In this document: positions 17,037 through 26,179 of the stretch, in pieces
Position numbering within the stretch: the stretch's first letter is position 1
Layout: every line of letters starts with the position of its first letter
Assembly: GCF_016907535.1 (NCBI RefSeq)
Contig: NZ_JAFBCF010000001.1
Location: 2,232,001 to 2,296,000 of the forward strand
Length of the DNA stretch: 64,000 bases
Direction of reading: 5' to 3'
Source of the DNA: Microlunatus panaciterrae
GTDB lineage: Bacteria > Actinomycetota > Actinomycetes > Propionibacteriales > Propionibacteriaceae
Made by a program: the position numbers and the translations under genes
The notes under the pieces: model-generated
Told to the model about the DNA's origin: nothing
The model's database searches: none
What the model saw: only the letters and a program-made list of their open reading frames with translations

Positions 17037-17873
17037 TCAACGGGGCCAGCCCGCCCCCGGAACTCGTACGGTTGCGGTCAGGATCCGACCCGTCCGAGAG
17101 CCGGGTGTCATCGCGTCGGGCCATGCTGCGGCGGTGACGAAGAGGGTCCTACCGTCGGGACCACCGAGCATGCAGGCGAAGCAGCCCAGTTCGGAGTTCA
17201 GCTGCTGAAGGACCTCGCCGCCTTCGGCGACCCGGACACAACGCTGTCCCGGCACCTCGGCGAACCACACCGCGCCCTCGGCGTCGAAACAGATCCCGTC
17301 CGGCGCCGCCTGTTCCAGGGCGGCCCAGGTGCGCTGGTTGCTGAGCGTCGCGTCCGCCTGGATATCGAAGGCGGTGAGCCTGCTGGCGTACGACTCGGCG
17401 ACCACCAGTGTCGAGCCGTCGGGGGAGATGGCCATCCCGTTGGGAAAGACCAACCCGTCGGCCACCAGTCGAGCCTCGCCGTTGGGAGTGACGACGGCCA
17501 GCAGACCTGGCCGGAACTCCCCGCCCGGGAAGTCGAAGTTGACGTTGTTCACATAGGCATTGCCGTGGCGGTCGATGACGATGTCGTTCCAGGCCTTGTC
17601 GGACAGCTGGCTGAGGTCGGCGTAGGGAGCGAGCCGGCCGTCAGCCGCCCTAACCAGGAGCTGCTGCCCAGCCGTGACAACGAGCCTCCCGTCAGGCAGC
17701 CGGTCGAGGCAGAACGGCATCGCAGGCACGTCGGCAACGACGTCGCGCTGGCCGTCAGGAGTCACGGACAGCACCTGCCGGGCACCCCAGTCGGAGAACA
17801 CCAGCCGATCGTCATGCCAGCGCGGTGACTCGACCAGGGCGAGGTCGGCCACGAGGGTCATGAACTGGGACAC
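17037..17873 (-). CDS. SMP-30/gluconolactonase-like beta-propeller
   Basis: A 278-residue six-bladed propeller of the SMP-30/gluconolactonase/LRE family, calcium- or zinc-dependent lactonases. Visible features are ESPRWHDDRLVFSD at the first blade (metal-ligand Glu), WNDIVIDRHGNAYVNN, FPNGMAISPDGSTLVVAES and GRTLFVT. The GTG start is favoured over the ATG four codons later because AGGAGG lies four bases before it. It is a single gene; the natural lactone is unknown. Confidence 0.87.
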   Translation of the reverse strand: MSQFMTLVADLALVESPRWHDDRLVFSDWGARQVLSVTPDGQRDVVADVPAMPFCLDRLPDGRLVVTAGQQLLVRAADGRLAPYADLSQLSDKAWNDIVIDRHGNAYVNNVNFDFPGGEFRPGLLAVVTPNGEARLVADGLVFPNGMAISPDGSTLVVAESYASRLTAFDIQADATLSNQRTWAALEQAAPDGICFDAEGAVWFAEVPGQRCVRVAEGGEVLQQLNSELGCFACMLGGPDGRTLFVTAAAWPDAMTPGSRTGRILTATVRVPGAGWPR

Positions 17874-18090
17874 CGCGCCTCCTTGCCGAGCACCATCGGC
17901 GCTCGCCCCCTTCGGACATAGCTGATCATGCCACGTTCACGCGCGTTGCTGAGCGGTTGCGTTGAGCCGAAGGATGTGGGCGTTTGAGGTCGCACAATCG
18001 GGGAACGTCTGCAATTGGTTGAAGATGTGCGGTTCTCGAGGTCGGTATCGCGCCGGGTGCGCCTGGGAGGTCGCGCACTGAGGGGGACCC

Positions 18091-19560
18091 GTGGCCACAG
18101 TTGCGACGCCGGAGAAGGGGGCTGAACCGCCCGATTTGCCTCCGGTCAGGAGTCCCCTCCGCGGGGGCAGGGGCACGCTGGTCGTGGTCGGCCTGCTCTT
18201 TCTCGTGGTGCAGCTGGTGCTGGTGCCGCGACCCCTGGGGCTTGCCACGGATGAAGCGACCTACCTGGCCATGGTCGACCCGTCGGTGCCGGAGCTGTAC
18301 TGGTCCTCGTCCCGGGCGTGGGGGGTTCCGGTGCTCGCAGCCCCGATTGCCGTCTTCTCTCCCGGTCTGGGGGTCATCCGGCTCTACTTCAGCGTCCTCT
18401 CGAGCTGCCTACTGATCCTCGCCTTCTGGCCCTGGCTGCGCATCCTGCATCCGGCCGTCGCTCCGCTGGCGGCCCTGTTGTTCTCGACGACATGGTTCAC
18501 CGTGTGGTTCGGACCCTTGGTCATGCCCAACCTGTACGTCGCACTGTTCGCTGTGGCGGTGATCGGGCTGTTCCTGCGCTGCGTACAGGACCCGAGGTGG
18601 TGGCGAGCGGCCCTGGTTGCGACTGCCGCGGCATTGGTCGCCCTGGTCAGGCCCACGGACAGCGTCCTGGTGATCGTGCCCATCTTCGTCTGTGCTCTGG
18701 TGGTGCCGCGACTTCGCCGTCTCGGCGCACTCGGCGCCGTCGCCGTCGGCGAGCTCCTCGGCTGGTTGCCCTGGGTCATGGAGGCCTACGCGCGGTTCGG
18801 AGGGCCTCTGGCGAGACTGAGATCGGGCGAGAGCGCCGGGCCCGGTGGGCTCCACGTGAGCCTGGCCAATGTGCAGATCTACCCGCGTCTCCTCGATGGC
18901 ATCCCCACCTACTGTTGTCAACGCGGGTCGCTCGCGGACGCGGGGCCACTGCCACTGCTGCCGACTCTCTGGCTGGTCGCCATACCGATGGTGTCCGCGG
19001 TGGGGCTCCTCCTCGCCGCTCGACAGCGCCGGCTGCCAGAGCTGCTGCTGGTCTGCGTTCCGGCGGGTCTGCTCGCGGCCTTCTACCTGCTGCTGCCGTC
19101 CTTCACCGCGCTGCGCTTTCTGCTGCCGGTGTTCGCTCTGCTGTCGTTGGCGGTTGCCGGGGCATTGGTCAGCATGATCCAGCTCAGCCAGGGCAAGAGG
19201 CGGAAGGCCGTGGCCGCGGTCATCGCTGTCGGGCTGGTCGCGCACGTCGGTCCGATGCTCTACAAGGCGGACGGCATGCTGCACAGGATGGGAACGGTGC
19301 GGACGCCGGCCATCAGGATCGCCGCCGCGATCCGACCCCTGATCGGGGGGCGACCCTGCCTTCTGGTGGGCGCCGCGCCCCAAGCGCTCGGCTACTACCT
19401 CGGCTGTGAGGTACAGACGGTGCGGCGGCCCTCGAGGCGTCCACCAGCCCGAGTCCGAAGCGCGACGGCTCGAGGCCTGGTCAGGGTGGCGGTCCTGCGC
19501 AAGGCTCCACCGCCCGGCAGTTACCTGGACGACGAGCGGGACGAGTCCATCCCCGCCTGA
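18091..19560 (+). CDS. multispanning GT-C glycosyltransferase (glycan cassette gene 1)
   Basis: A 489-residue membrane protein with about eleven helices. The early luminal-loop acidic pair is in GLATDEATYLAMVDPSVP (around residues 50-67), the position of the catalytic acidic residue in GT39/ArnT-like enzymes. A polar cysteine-containing C-terminal region follows the last helix. The GTG start follows GAGGGGG. It is the first gene of a same-strand run of five carbohydrate genes and probably uses a polyprenyl-phosphate sugar made by the next gene. The acceptor is unknown. Confidence 0.75.
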   Translation: MATVATPEKGAEPPDLPPVRSPLRGGRGTLVVVGLLFLVVQLVLVPRPLGLATDEATYLAMVDPSVPELYWSSSRAWGVPVLAAPIAVFSPGLGVIRLYFSVLSSCLLILAFWPWLRILHPAVAPLAALLFSTTWFTVWFGPLVMPNLYVALFAVAVIGLFLRCVQDPRWWRAALVATAAALVALVRPTDSVLVIVPIFVCALVVPRLRRLGALGAVAVGELLGWLPWVMEAYARFGGPLARLRSGESAGPGGLHVSLANVQIYPRLLDGIPTYCCQRGSLADAGPLPLLPTLWLVAIPMVSAVGLLLAARQRRLPELLLVCVPAGLLAAFYLLLPSFTALRFLLPVFALLSLAVAGALVSMIQLSQGKRRKAVAAVIAVGLVAHVGPMLYKADGMLHRMGTVRTPAIRIAAAIRPLIGGRPCLLVGAAPQALGYYLGCEVQTVRRPSRRPPARVRSATARGLVRVAVLRKAPPPGSYLDDERDESIPA

Positions 19561-19670
19561 TGTGGCCACGCCACCATCGTCCGCCGAGCCTCCAATCCGT
19601 CCCACCCTTCGGGTCTGGGCCCTCCCTGACCCGATCCCACTCGTACCTGTGAAAGGCCACGTGGCTTGCT

Positions 19671-20501
19671 ATGTCACTACCTGCTGCCGACCTCGGCTCC
19701 TTGACGATCATCGTCCCGACGAGGAACGAGTCTGACAACGTCGCACCTCTGCTTGCCCGCTTGTCGAGCAGCCTGCCGTCGCCCGCGACGGTGCTGTTCG
19801 TCGACGACAGTGACGACGAGACACCGCTCGTGGTTGAGCAGGCCGGCCGTCGAGGCTATCCGGGCCTGGACGTGCAGCTCCTGCATCGACAGGGGGAACA
19901 GCGCCGCGGGGGCCTTGGGGGCGCCGTCCTGGCAGGCCTCGCCCGGACCGACACGACCTGGGTGTGTGTCATGGACGGTGATCTTCAGCACCCACCCGAG
20001 TGCGTGGCCTCGCTGCTGACGGCCGCCGTGGACGGGAGTGCCGACCTGGTGGTCGGCAGCCGCTACGTCCGCGGCGGCCGGAACGAGGGCCTCGGCGTGC
20101 TGAGAACCGCCGTCTCCTGGGGATCGACGGTATTGGCCAAGGCGGTCTTCCCCCATCGACTTCGTGACATCCGCGACCCGATGAGCGGCTTCTTCCTGTT
20201 CCGCCGTGAGGCGCTGACGGAGCCCATGACGCCTCGCGGGTTCAAGATCCTGTTGGAGATCGCCGTTCGTCACCCTGACCTGGTGCGCTGCGAGGTCCCG
20301 TTCGTCTTCGTCGAGCGAAGCGCAGGTACGTCGAAGGGAACCCTCAAGGAAGGGTTCCGCTATCTGCGACTGCTCGTCGACATGCGGCTCAGCCTGCGTG
20401 CTCGGCCGGCACCGTCGCAGGTCACCTCAGCGGTCGAGCTCGGCTGGGGAGTGCCAGTACCCGAGCGGCAGTCCGCAGCCGGACCGTCAGCGGAGGGCTG
20501 A
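19671..20501 (+). CDS. GT2 polyprenol-phosphate sugar synthase (DPM1-like)
   Basis: A 276-residue GT-A glycosyltransferase. It opens with LTIIVPTRNESDNVAPLL (nucleotide-binding fold) and continues with FVDDSDDET, the metal-binding VMDGDLQHPPE (DxD-type), and MSGFFLFRREAL. This is the arrangement of dolichol/polyprenol monophosphomannose synthases. It would provide the lipid-linked sugar for the GT-C enzymes on either side. It has no C-terminal membrane helices. It ends six bases before the next gene. Confidence 0.87.
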   Translation: MSLPAADLGSLTIIVPTRNESDNVAPLLARLSSSLPSPATVLFVDDSDDETPLVVEQAGRRGYPGLDVQLLHRQGEQRRGGLGGAVLAGLARTDTTWVCVMDGDLQHPPECVASLLTAAVDGSADLVVGSRYVRGGRNEGLGVLRTAVSWGSTVLAKAVFPHRLRDIRDPMSGFFLFRREALTEPMTPRGFKILLEIAVRHPDLVRCEVPFVFVERSAGTSKGTLKEGFRYLRLLVDMRLSLRARPAPSQVTSAVELGWGVPVPERQSAAGPSAEG

Positions 20502-20507
20502 GCGCAG

Positions 20508-21782
20508 ATGTTGAACACAGTCGTCGTCGTCGCCTACCTGGGAGCGACTGTCATCCTCCTGGTGGTGGCCATCAGCACCCTGACCTGGATGGTCGACTCC
20601 TGGCGCACCCCGGAGTCGATCGCCATGACCCGGTTCCCCGAGCCCGACGAGCCACGACTGTCCTTCTCGCTGCTGGTCCCCGCCCGCGACGAGGAGCAGG
20701 TGCTGCCGCACACCATCTCGCGGCTGCTCGAGTCGGACCATCCCGACTTCGAGGTGATCATCATCGTCGGCGACGACGATCCCGGGACAGCCGGCGTTGC
20801 CGAGCAGATCGCCGCCACAGATGAACGGGTGCGGGTGGCCGTCGACGCGCACCCGGTGAAGAACAAGCCCAAGGCGCTCAACACGGCCTTGCCGCTCTGC
20901 CGAGGTCTTATCGTCGGCGTCTTCGACGCCGAGGACGAGGCGTCCCCAGCGCTGCTCCGGCACGTGGATGCCTGCTTCCGTTCCACCCAGGCGCATGTCG
21001 TGCAGGGCGGCGTGCAGCTGATGAACTTCCAGTCCTCCTGGTGGTCGCTGCGCAACGTGCTGGAGTATTTCTTCTGGTTCTCCTCGCGGCTCCACCTGCA
21101 TGCACGCAAGCGTTTCATCCCGCTGGGTGGCAACACCGTCTTCGTCCGCACCGACCTGTTGCGGAAGGCGAAGGGCTGGGACCCGGACTGCCTGGCGGAG
21201 GACTGCGAGCTGGGAGTCCGGCTGTCCAGCTGGGGCGCTCGTGTCGCCGTCGCGTACAGCCCGGAGCTCACCACGCGCGAGGAGACCCCACCGACGCTGA
21301 AGGGCCTGTTCAAGCAGCGCACGCGCTGGAGCCAGGGTTTTCTGCAGGTCCTTCGCAAGGGCGAGTGGCGCAGGCTTCCCACCCGGCGGCAGAAGCTGAT
21401 GGCGGCGTATCTGCTCGTCATGCCCTTCCTGCAGGCGTTCTCCGGAGCACTGGTGCCAGTAGCGCTGGTGTCGATGTTCCTGCTGAAGGCACCCGACCTG
21501 GCGGTGATGGCGACCTTCGCACCGCTGCTGCCCACCGTCGCCACGGTGGCCGTGGAGGTGGTGGGTCTGCACGAGTTCGGGCGTGCCTTCGACGAGAAGG
21601 TGCGGCTGCGCGACTACGTCAAGCTGGTTCTCGGAACGCTGCCCTACCAGCTCATCCTCGCCGCGGCGGCGATGCGCGCCTCCGCGCGTGAGCTGCAGGG
21701 GGTCCGGACCTGGGAGAAGACGAGCCACGTCGGTGCCCATCGACCTGTCCACGTCACCGATCAGCAGGAGTCAGTGCTGTGA
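20508..21782 (+). CDS. membrane-bound processive-type GT2 glycosyltransferase
   Basis: A 424-residue protein: one N-terminal helix (residues 2-27), a cytosolic GT2 domain and three or four C-terminal helices. Catalytic signatures are FDAEDEASP (DxD), AEDCELGVRL (ED of the TED motif) and QRTRWSQGFLQV, the QxxRW motif typical of polymer-forming transferases. It resembles the cellulose/hyaluronan synthase architecture and so may elongate a polysaccharide. Its stop overlaps the next start (GTGA), which implies translational coupling. Confidence 0.87.
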   Translation: MLNTVVVVAYLGATVILLVVAISTLTWMVDSWRTPESIAMTRFPEPDEPRLSFSLLVPARDEEQVLPHTISRLLESDHPDFEVIIIVGDDDPGTAGVAEQIAATDERVRVAVDAHPVKNKPKALNTALPLCRGLIVGVFDAEDEASPALLRHVDACFRSTQAHVVQGGVQLMNFQSSWWSLRNVLEYFFWFSSRLHLHARKRFIPLGGNTVFVRTDLLRKAKGWDPDCLAEDCELGVRLSSWGARVAVAYSPELTTREETPPTLKGLFKQRTRWSQGFLQVLRKGEWRRLPTRRQKLMAAYLLVMPFLQAFSGALVPVALVSMFLLKAPDLAVMATFAPLLPTVATVAVEVVGLHEFGRAFDEKVRLRDYVKLVLGTLPYQLILAAAAMRASARELQGVRTWEKTSHVGAHRPVHVTDQQESVL

Positions 21783-23506
21783 GCCTCCGAACAGAACTGC
21801 CTCCGCTCGATCTCGAGCTTGATCTCGAGGCGCTCGAACGTGCAGTCAGGCCGACGCCGGCCGAGCGGCTGCAACGCCTGCGTGAGCGCCTGGTGGACCG
21901 GCTGCGCCGCGACTGGCTGGACCTGACCCTGCTCTCGACCCTGTTCGTCGTGGCGGCCGTCGTGCATGCCCGAGGCATGTACCTGTCGCCGGCGCGCTTC
22001 GATGACGAGGGCACCTACACCGCCTACGCCTGGTCCGTGCCCAACCTGCACCGGCTGGCGCACTACACGTACTGGTATGCGCATCCGCCGCTGGGGCAGT
22101 TGCAGATGGCGTTCTACAACGTGGTGACCGACGCCTTCGAACGGCTGCCGTACGCCGTCGCCACGGGCCGTGAGTTCATGCTGGTGTGCAAGCTGATCTC
22201 GGTGGTGCTGTTGTTCCGGCTGGCTCGTCGGCTCCAGTTCGGCCGTGCCACGACGACGCTTGCGGTGATCATGTTCTCGCTGAGCCCGCTGGCGGTCTAC
22301 TTCCAGCGGACCGCGCTGCTGGACAACCTGGTGACGCCCTGGTTGTTGGCGGCCTTCTTCTTCGCCGCCTCACCGAGACGCTCGATCCAGGCGGCCGCGG
22401 CGAGTGCAACCTGCTTCGCGATCGCTGTGCTGACCAAGGAGACCGCGCTGTTGTTCATGCCCGCGCTCCTGCTGCTCTTCTGGCAGCGCACCGACCAGCG
22501 CAACCGCAAGTTCACCGTGACCATGTACATGATGGTGGTATCCCTGCTGGGGCTGATGTATCCGCTGTACGCTCAGATCAAGAACGAGCTCTGGGCTGGG
22601 CCGGGCCACGTCAGCCTGCAGTGGGCGATCCAGTGGCAGCTGTTCGACCGGGTCGGCAGCGGAAGCATCTTCGACCCCGCCAGCACCGCCCACAAGGTCG
22701 TCACCACCTGGCTGGGCCTCGACCACTGGTCCTGTCTGGCCTGCCTCGTCGCCATCGTTCCCGGCCTGCTGCTCCGTCGCACCCGGGCGTTCGCCGTCGC
22801 CTTCGCGATCCAGGTGAGCAGCCTGCTGCGCAACGGCTATCTGCCGTACCCGTTCATCATCGCGATGATCCCGTTTGCGGCGCTCACCTTCGCCGGTGTG
22901 ATCGACATCCTGTGGAAGTGGTCGAGAGTGTCGGAGCGGCTCCCTCGGCATGCCTGGCCGGTCGACCGGCTCCGGGCCGTGGCCAGCATCACCCTCCATA
23001 TCGGCACCCGTCTGCTGGTCGCCGGCACCGTGGTCGCGCTCTCCCTGGTGGTGTCCGGGCCCTGGCGGTACGGGCTCGAGGACCTGTGGACGAGCAACCG
23101 GGACGCCGGCAAGGCGGCCGCGCTGTCCTGGCTCAAGAGCAACGTCGACCATGAGGACACCCTCGTTGTCGATGACGCCTTCTGGGTCGACCTGGTCCGT
23201 TCCGGGCATCCCCGCAAGAAGGTCATCTGGTTCACCAAGCTCGATGTGGACAAGGATGTTGCATTGCCGGCCAGTCAGCCGTGGCGCACCATCGACTTCA
23301 TCGCGCTGGACCGGCAGGACGCCTTGTCGCTGCACCTCAACGACGACCTGACCCCGAGCCGCGACACCAAGAACCAGTTCCCAACCCTGGCCAAGGCCAT
23401 CGAGAATGGCCGGATCGTGGCGAGCTTCGGAGCGCCCGAGGACCGGGCGACGATCTGGCGGGTGTCGCCCCCGGCGCCGCCGATCGCTGCCAGAGAGAAG
23501 CGTTGA
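21779..23506 (+). CDS. GT39-like dolichyl-phosphate-mannose protein mannosyltransferase family
   Basis: A 575-residue protein with an N-terminal charged segment, ten or more helices and a ~110-residue extracytoplasmic tail. The first loop contains RFDDEGTYTAYAW, with the DDE typical of GT39/GT83 catalytic loops, and the second loop AHPPLGQLQM carries the conserved HPPLG. It should transfer a lipid-linked sugar outside the membrane. It is translationally coupled to the GT2 gene and overlaps the next gene by one base. Confidence 0.85.
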   Translation: MSLRTELPPLDLELDLEALERAVRPTPAERLQRLRERLVDRLRRDWLDLTLLSTLFVVAAVVHARGMYLSPARFDDEGTYTAYAWSVPNLHRLAHYTYWYAHPPLGQLQMAFYNVVTDAFERLPYAVATGREFMLVCKLISVVLLFRLARRLQFGRATTTLAVIMFSLSPLAVYFQRTALLDNLVTPWLLAAFFFAASPRRSIQAAAASATCFAIAVLTKETALLFMPALLLLFWQRTDQRNRKFTVTMYMMVVSLLGLMYPLYAQIKNELWAGPGHVSLQWAIQWQLFDRVGSGSIFDPASTAHKVVTTWLGLDHWSCLACLVAIVPGLLLRRTRAFAVAFAIQVSSLLRNGYLPYPFIIAMIPFAALTFAGVIDILWKWSRVSERLPRHAWPVDRLRAVASITLHIGTRLLVAGTVVALSLVVSGPWRYGLEDLWTSNRDAGKAAALSWLKSNVDHEDTLVVDDAFWVDLVRSGHPRKKVIWFTKLDVDKDVALPASQPWRTIDFIALDRQDALSLHLNDDLTPSRDTKNQFPTLAKAIENGRIVASFGAPEDRATIWRVSPPAPPIAAREKR

Positions 23507-24747
23507 TGGGCCAGCAGCTGGCCGGGCTCAGCCGCACCGCCGAGCCACCGGCAACGCTGTCCCGCCACCCCCGCCGGCGCAGGCTGATCGCGGCCGGCGC
23601 GGCCCTGTCCCTGATCGCCGGCCTTGCCACCTTCCTCGTCAGCAGCAACTCCAGCCCGGACTGTGTCGACTCGCCGGTCACTGCCCAGGCGCTGTCCGAC
23701 CTGGGCGGCTACGTCGACTGGCTGCACAAGAACAAGGTGCGCGGCTACGTCGGCGAGGTCGGCTGGCCGTCGGGGCCGGACGCGCGCGACTGGAATGAGG
23801 TGGCTTCCCACTGGTACGACGCCGCTGACCGCGACGGCCTCTGGGTCACCGCCTGGGCGGCGGGGAAGTGGTGGCCGGATTCGTACCAACTGACGGTCTA
23901 TCGACTCACTGGAGCGCGCGAACCGGCGGACGCCGGTGCCCAGGCCGCAGTCGTGGAGGCACACGCCGACGTGTCCGGCGCGCTGCGCGGAGTCGACCTG
24001 CCGAGCGGCGCGTTCGCTTCCGGACCTGAGGGCCCGAGCACCTACAGCGGCACCACACCGGGACGCTACGGCCGGGACTACTACTACGAGGACGCCGCTG
24101 ATCTTCGCCAGGTCGCCAAGACCGGTGCCGACGTCGTGCGGATCTCGGTCACCTGGGAGCGGCTGCAGCACCAGCCGGGCGGTCCCCTCGACCAGACCGA
24201 GCTGGAACGGGTGCGGGCGACCCTGCGAGCGGCGGAGACCGTCGGTCTCGGTGTGGTGCTGGACCTGCACAACTACGGCGACTACTGGGTGGCTGACGGC
24301 TCGGGACACCGCCGGCTGACCCTGGGCACCCCTGACCTTCCCGATGACCAGTTCGCTGACCTGTGGCGCCAGCTGAGTACCGCCTTGCGCGACTCCACCG
24401 CGATCATCGGATACGGGCTGATGAATGAGCCGACCAACCTGGCCGCCGATCCGACCGAAGGGGCCCACCGTTGGCAGGTGGCCTCGCAGGCCGCTGTCCA
24501 GGCGATCCGGCAGACCGGTGATCATCGCACCGTCTTCGTCACCGGCTACGGCGGGGCGTCACCGAGCCAATGGGTCCGCTACCACCCCCGGGCGTGGATC
24601 GACGACCCGGCCGACCAGGTCCGGTATGAGACCCATCAGTACTTCGACACCGATCGCACCGGTCGCTACACCCGAACCTTCAGGGAGGAGACCCTGCGAG
24701 CGCGCGGGTCTGGCTTCGGGACCTTCTGCCCTGCGACGAAACAATGA
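23506..24747 (+). CDS. membrane-anchored GH5-type glycoside hydrolase with permuted motif order
   Basis: A 413-residue protein: basic N-terminus, one signal-anchor helix (residues 27-46), then a soluble region. GH5-type motifs occur in an unusual order. RGYVGEVGWPSG with candidate nucleophile Glu84 and GLWVTAWAAG (residues 79-120) come first; they normally end the barrel. They are followed by GVDLPSGAF (162-170), RISVTWERLQ (212-221), DLHNYG (253-258), GLMNEP with acid/base Glu308, and HQYFD (377-381). The C-terminus ends where a normal enzyme would continue to the nucleophile strand. This suggests a circularly permuted TIM barrel. It ends the five-gene glycan cassette, where it may trim or release the product. 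Confidence 0.78.
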   Translation: MGQQLAGLSRTAEPPATLSRHPRRRRLIAAGAALSLIAGLATFLVSSNSSPDCVDSPVTAQALSDLGGYVDWLHKNKVRGYVGEVGWPSGPDARDWNEVASHWYDAADRDGLWVTAWAAGKWWPDSYQLTVYRLTGAREPADAGAQAAVVEAHADVSGALRGVDLPSGAFASGPEGPSTYSGTTPGRYGRDYYYEDAADLRQVAKTGADVVRISVTWERLQHQPGGPLDQTELERVRATLRAAETVGLGVVLDLHNYGDYWVADGSGHRRLTLGTPDLPDDQFADLWRQLSTALRDSTAIIGYGLMNEPTNLAADPTEGAHRWQVASQAAVQAIRQTGDHRTVFVTGYGGASPSQWVRYHPRAWIDDPADQVRYETHQYFDTDRTGRYTRTFREETLRARGSGFGTFCPATKQ

Positions 24748-24778
24748 GCGTCGTCAGCAAGAGGGCCGGTCGGCCACC

Positions 24779-25132
24779 TCAGTGATCGACGCCGTCGACC
24801 CGCGCCGTCTGGTCGGCGACGTGTGCAGCCGGGTCTGGTCCGACGTCGTCCTCCGGCATCACCCCGGCAGGCTGTCGCCGCACGAAGACCGCATCCCGGC
24901 GGGTCAACCGGAAGTGGTGGGTGTGGCCGAACTCATCCTCCAGGTCGCCCTGGAGGCCGACCAGCGTCCCACGCCATCGGCTCCGGGTCGGAACCATCGA
25001 GGTGATGCGTCCCTGCACAGGCTCCTTGGCGATCATGCCGGAGCGGGACTGGTACAGGCCCATGAAGCAGATCACATCACCAGGACCGAGGTCGGGAAGA
25101 TCCGCGGGATCGAAACCCTCAGGCGCGGTCAC
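24779..25132 (-). CDS. hypothetical 117-residue protein
   Basis: Not recognised. A GTG-started frame with an acidic N-terminus (PEGFDPADLPDLGPGDV), a central beta-rich part and a basic-acidic tail. It contains one cysteine and no membrane segment. It converges with the GH5-type gene and is divergent from the alpha/beta hydrolase. Codon use is like its neighbours, which favours a real gene, but no ribosome site is clear. Confidence 0.5.
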   Translation of the reverse strand: MTAPEGFDPADLPDLGPGDVICFMGLYQSRSGMIAKEPVQGRITSMVPTRSRWRGTLVGLQGDLEDEFGHTHHFRLTRRDAVFVRRQPAGVMPEDDVGPDPAAHVADQTARVDGVDH

Positions 25133-25262
25133 GGTGAGCCCATGCGTCGGGAGTTTGCCTCATTGACGCAGTTTACATCCGCCCGGTCAGCGCGCAGGCT
25201 TACAGACGTGCCGACGATCGGCCACCCTTCCAAGATCAGCACGCGAGAGGACCTTGTACGCC

Positions 25263-26096
25263 ATGACCAGCACCTCCCACACCCTGACCGTTCCCGGAGC
25301 CAGCATCCACTACGAGCTGCGCGGAGCCGGGCCACTGCTTGCCATGATCGGTGCCCCGATGGGCAGCTCAGGTTTCGCGGCGCTGGCCGAGGCGATGGCC
25401 TCGGACTTCACCGTACTGACCTATGACCCGCGAGGCAGCGAACGCAGCACGGTGACCGATCGGACCGCGGCGACCACGCCCGAGCTGCTGGCCGACGACG
25501 TCCACCGAGTGCTGGCAGCGGTCACCGACGAGCCGGTCGCGGTGCTGGGCAGCAGCGGCGGCGCTGTCACCGGGCTGGCCCTGGTCACCGCCCATCCGGA
25601 GCAGGTCAGCGTCCTGGTCGCGCACGAGCCGCCGGTGCTCACCCTGTTGAGCAACGCGGCGGAGGAGCTGGCCACGGTGGAGGACATCTACCAGACGTAT
25701 CTGCGTGCCGGCAGCGACGCCGCGATGCGGCAGTTCCTGCTGTCGATCGGTGTGCTGGGCGAGGAGGGCTCGCGCCAGTTCGCGGCCAGCCCGGAGCCCG
25801 AGCCGGTGCCGGCCCCGGAGATCCCGCAGTCGGACAACGACTTCTTCTATGCCAACCAGATCCGAGCCACCACCGCCTTCCGGCCGGACTTGGCGGCCCT
25901 GCAGGCGGCCCCGACCAGGATCGTGGTCGGGGTCGGAGCGACGTCCGCCGGTCAGCTCGCGCATCGGACCGGAGCCGCGCTGGCCGAGCAGCTGGGTCAG
26001 GTGGCCACCGAGTTTCCCGGTGATCATGGGGGTTTCGCCGGTGAGACGCCGGCCTTCGCGGCGCGGCTGCGTGAGGTACTGCGGGCGAACGTCTAG
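25263..26096 (+). CDS. alpha/beta hydrolase
   Basis: A 277-residue alpha/beta hydrolase. The oxyanion segment is GAPMGSSGF, the nucleophile elbow is GSSGG (variant of GxSxG), and the late PGDHGGF carries the catalytic histidine. YDPRGSERS in the early region is typical. The ATG at 25263 is chosen; a TTG three codons earlier sits closer to GAGAGG and cannot be excluded. Substrate unknown. Confidence 0.85.
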   Translation: MTSTSHTLTVPGASIHYELRGAGPLLAMIGAPMGSSGFAALAEAMASDFTVLTYDPRGSERSTVTDRTAATTPELLADDVHRVLAAVTDEPVAVLGSSGGAVTGLALVTAHPEQVSVLVAHEPPVLTLLSNAAEELATVEDIYQTYLRAGSDAAMRQFLLSIGVLGEEGSRQFAASPEPEPVPAPEIPQSDNDFFYANQIRATTAFRPDLAALQAAPTRIVVGVGATSAGQLAHRTGAALAEQLGQVATEFPGDHGGFAGETPAFAARLREVLRANV

Positions 26097-26113
26097 GCGG
26101 GTCCCAAGCTGCC

Positions 26114-26168
26114 GAGTGGCAGCATGTGGCGCTCCAAACGCCGAATATGGAGCCACACGCTGCCGCTC
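26114..26168. terminator. large hairpin between convergent genes
   Basis: A long inverted repeat: arms of about 21-23 bases (26114-26136 and 26148-26168) with an 11-base loop. The right arm is TGGAGCCACACGCTGCCGCT with one further base, and the left arm pairs with it almost throughout. It lies between the convergent hydrolase and enolase-superfamily genes, so it probably terminates both directions. Confidence 0.7.
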
Positions 26169-26179
26169 GAACCTACCGA

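Noticed and set aside
24700-24778. Frameshift ending a normal-order GH5 enzyme
   Set aside because: Translation of the other frames beyond 24747 shows no GE(F/Y)G or later barrel motifs, while those motifs are found at the N-terminus, so permutation explains the data better.
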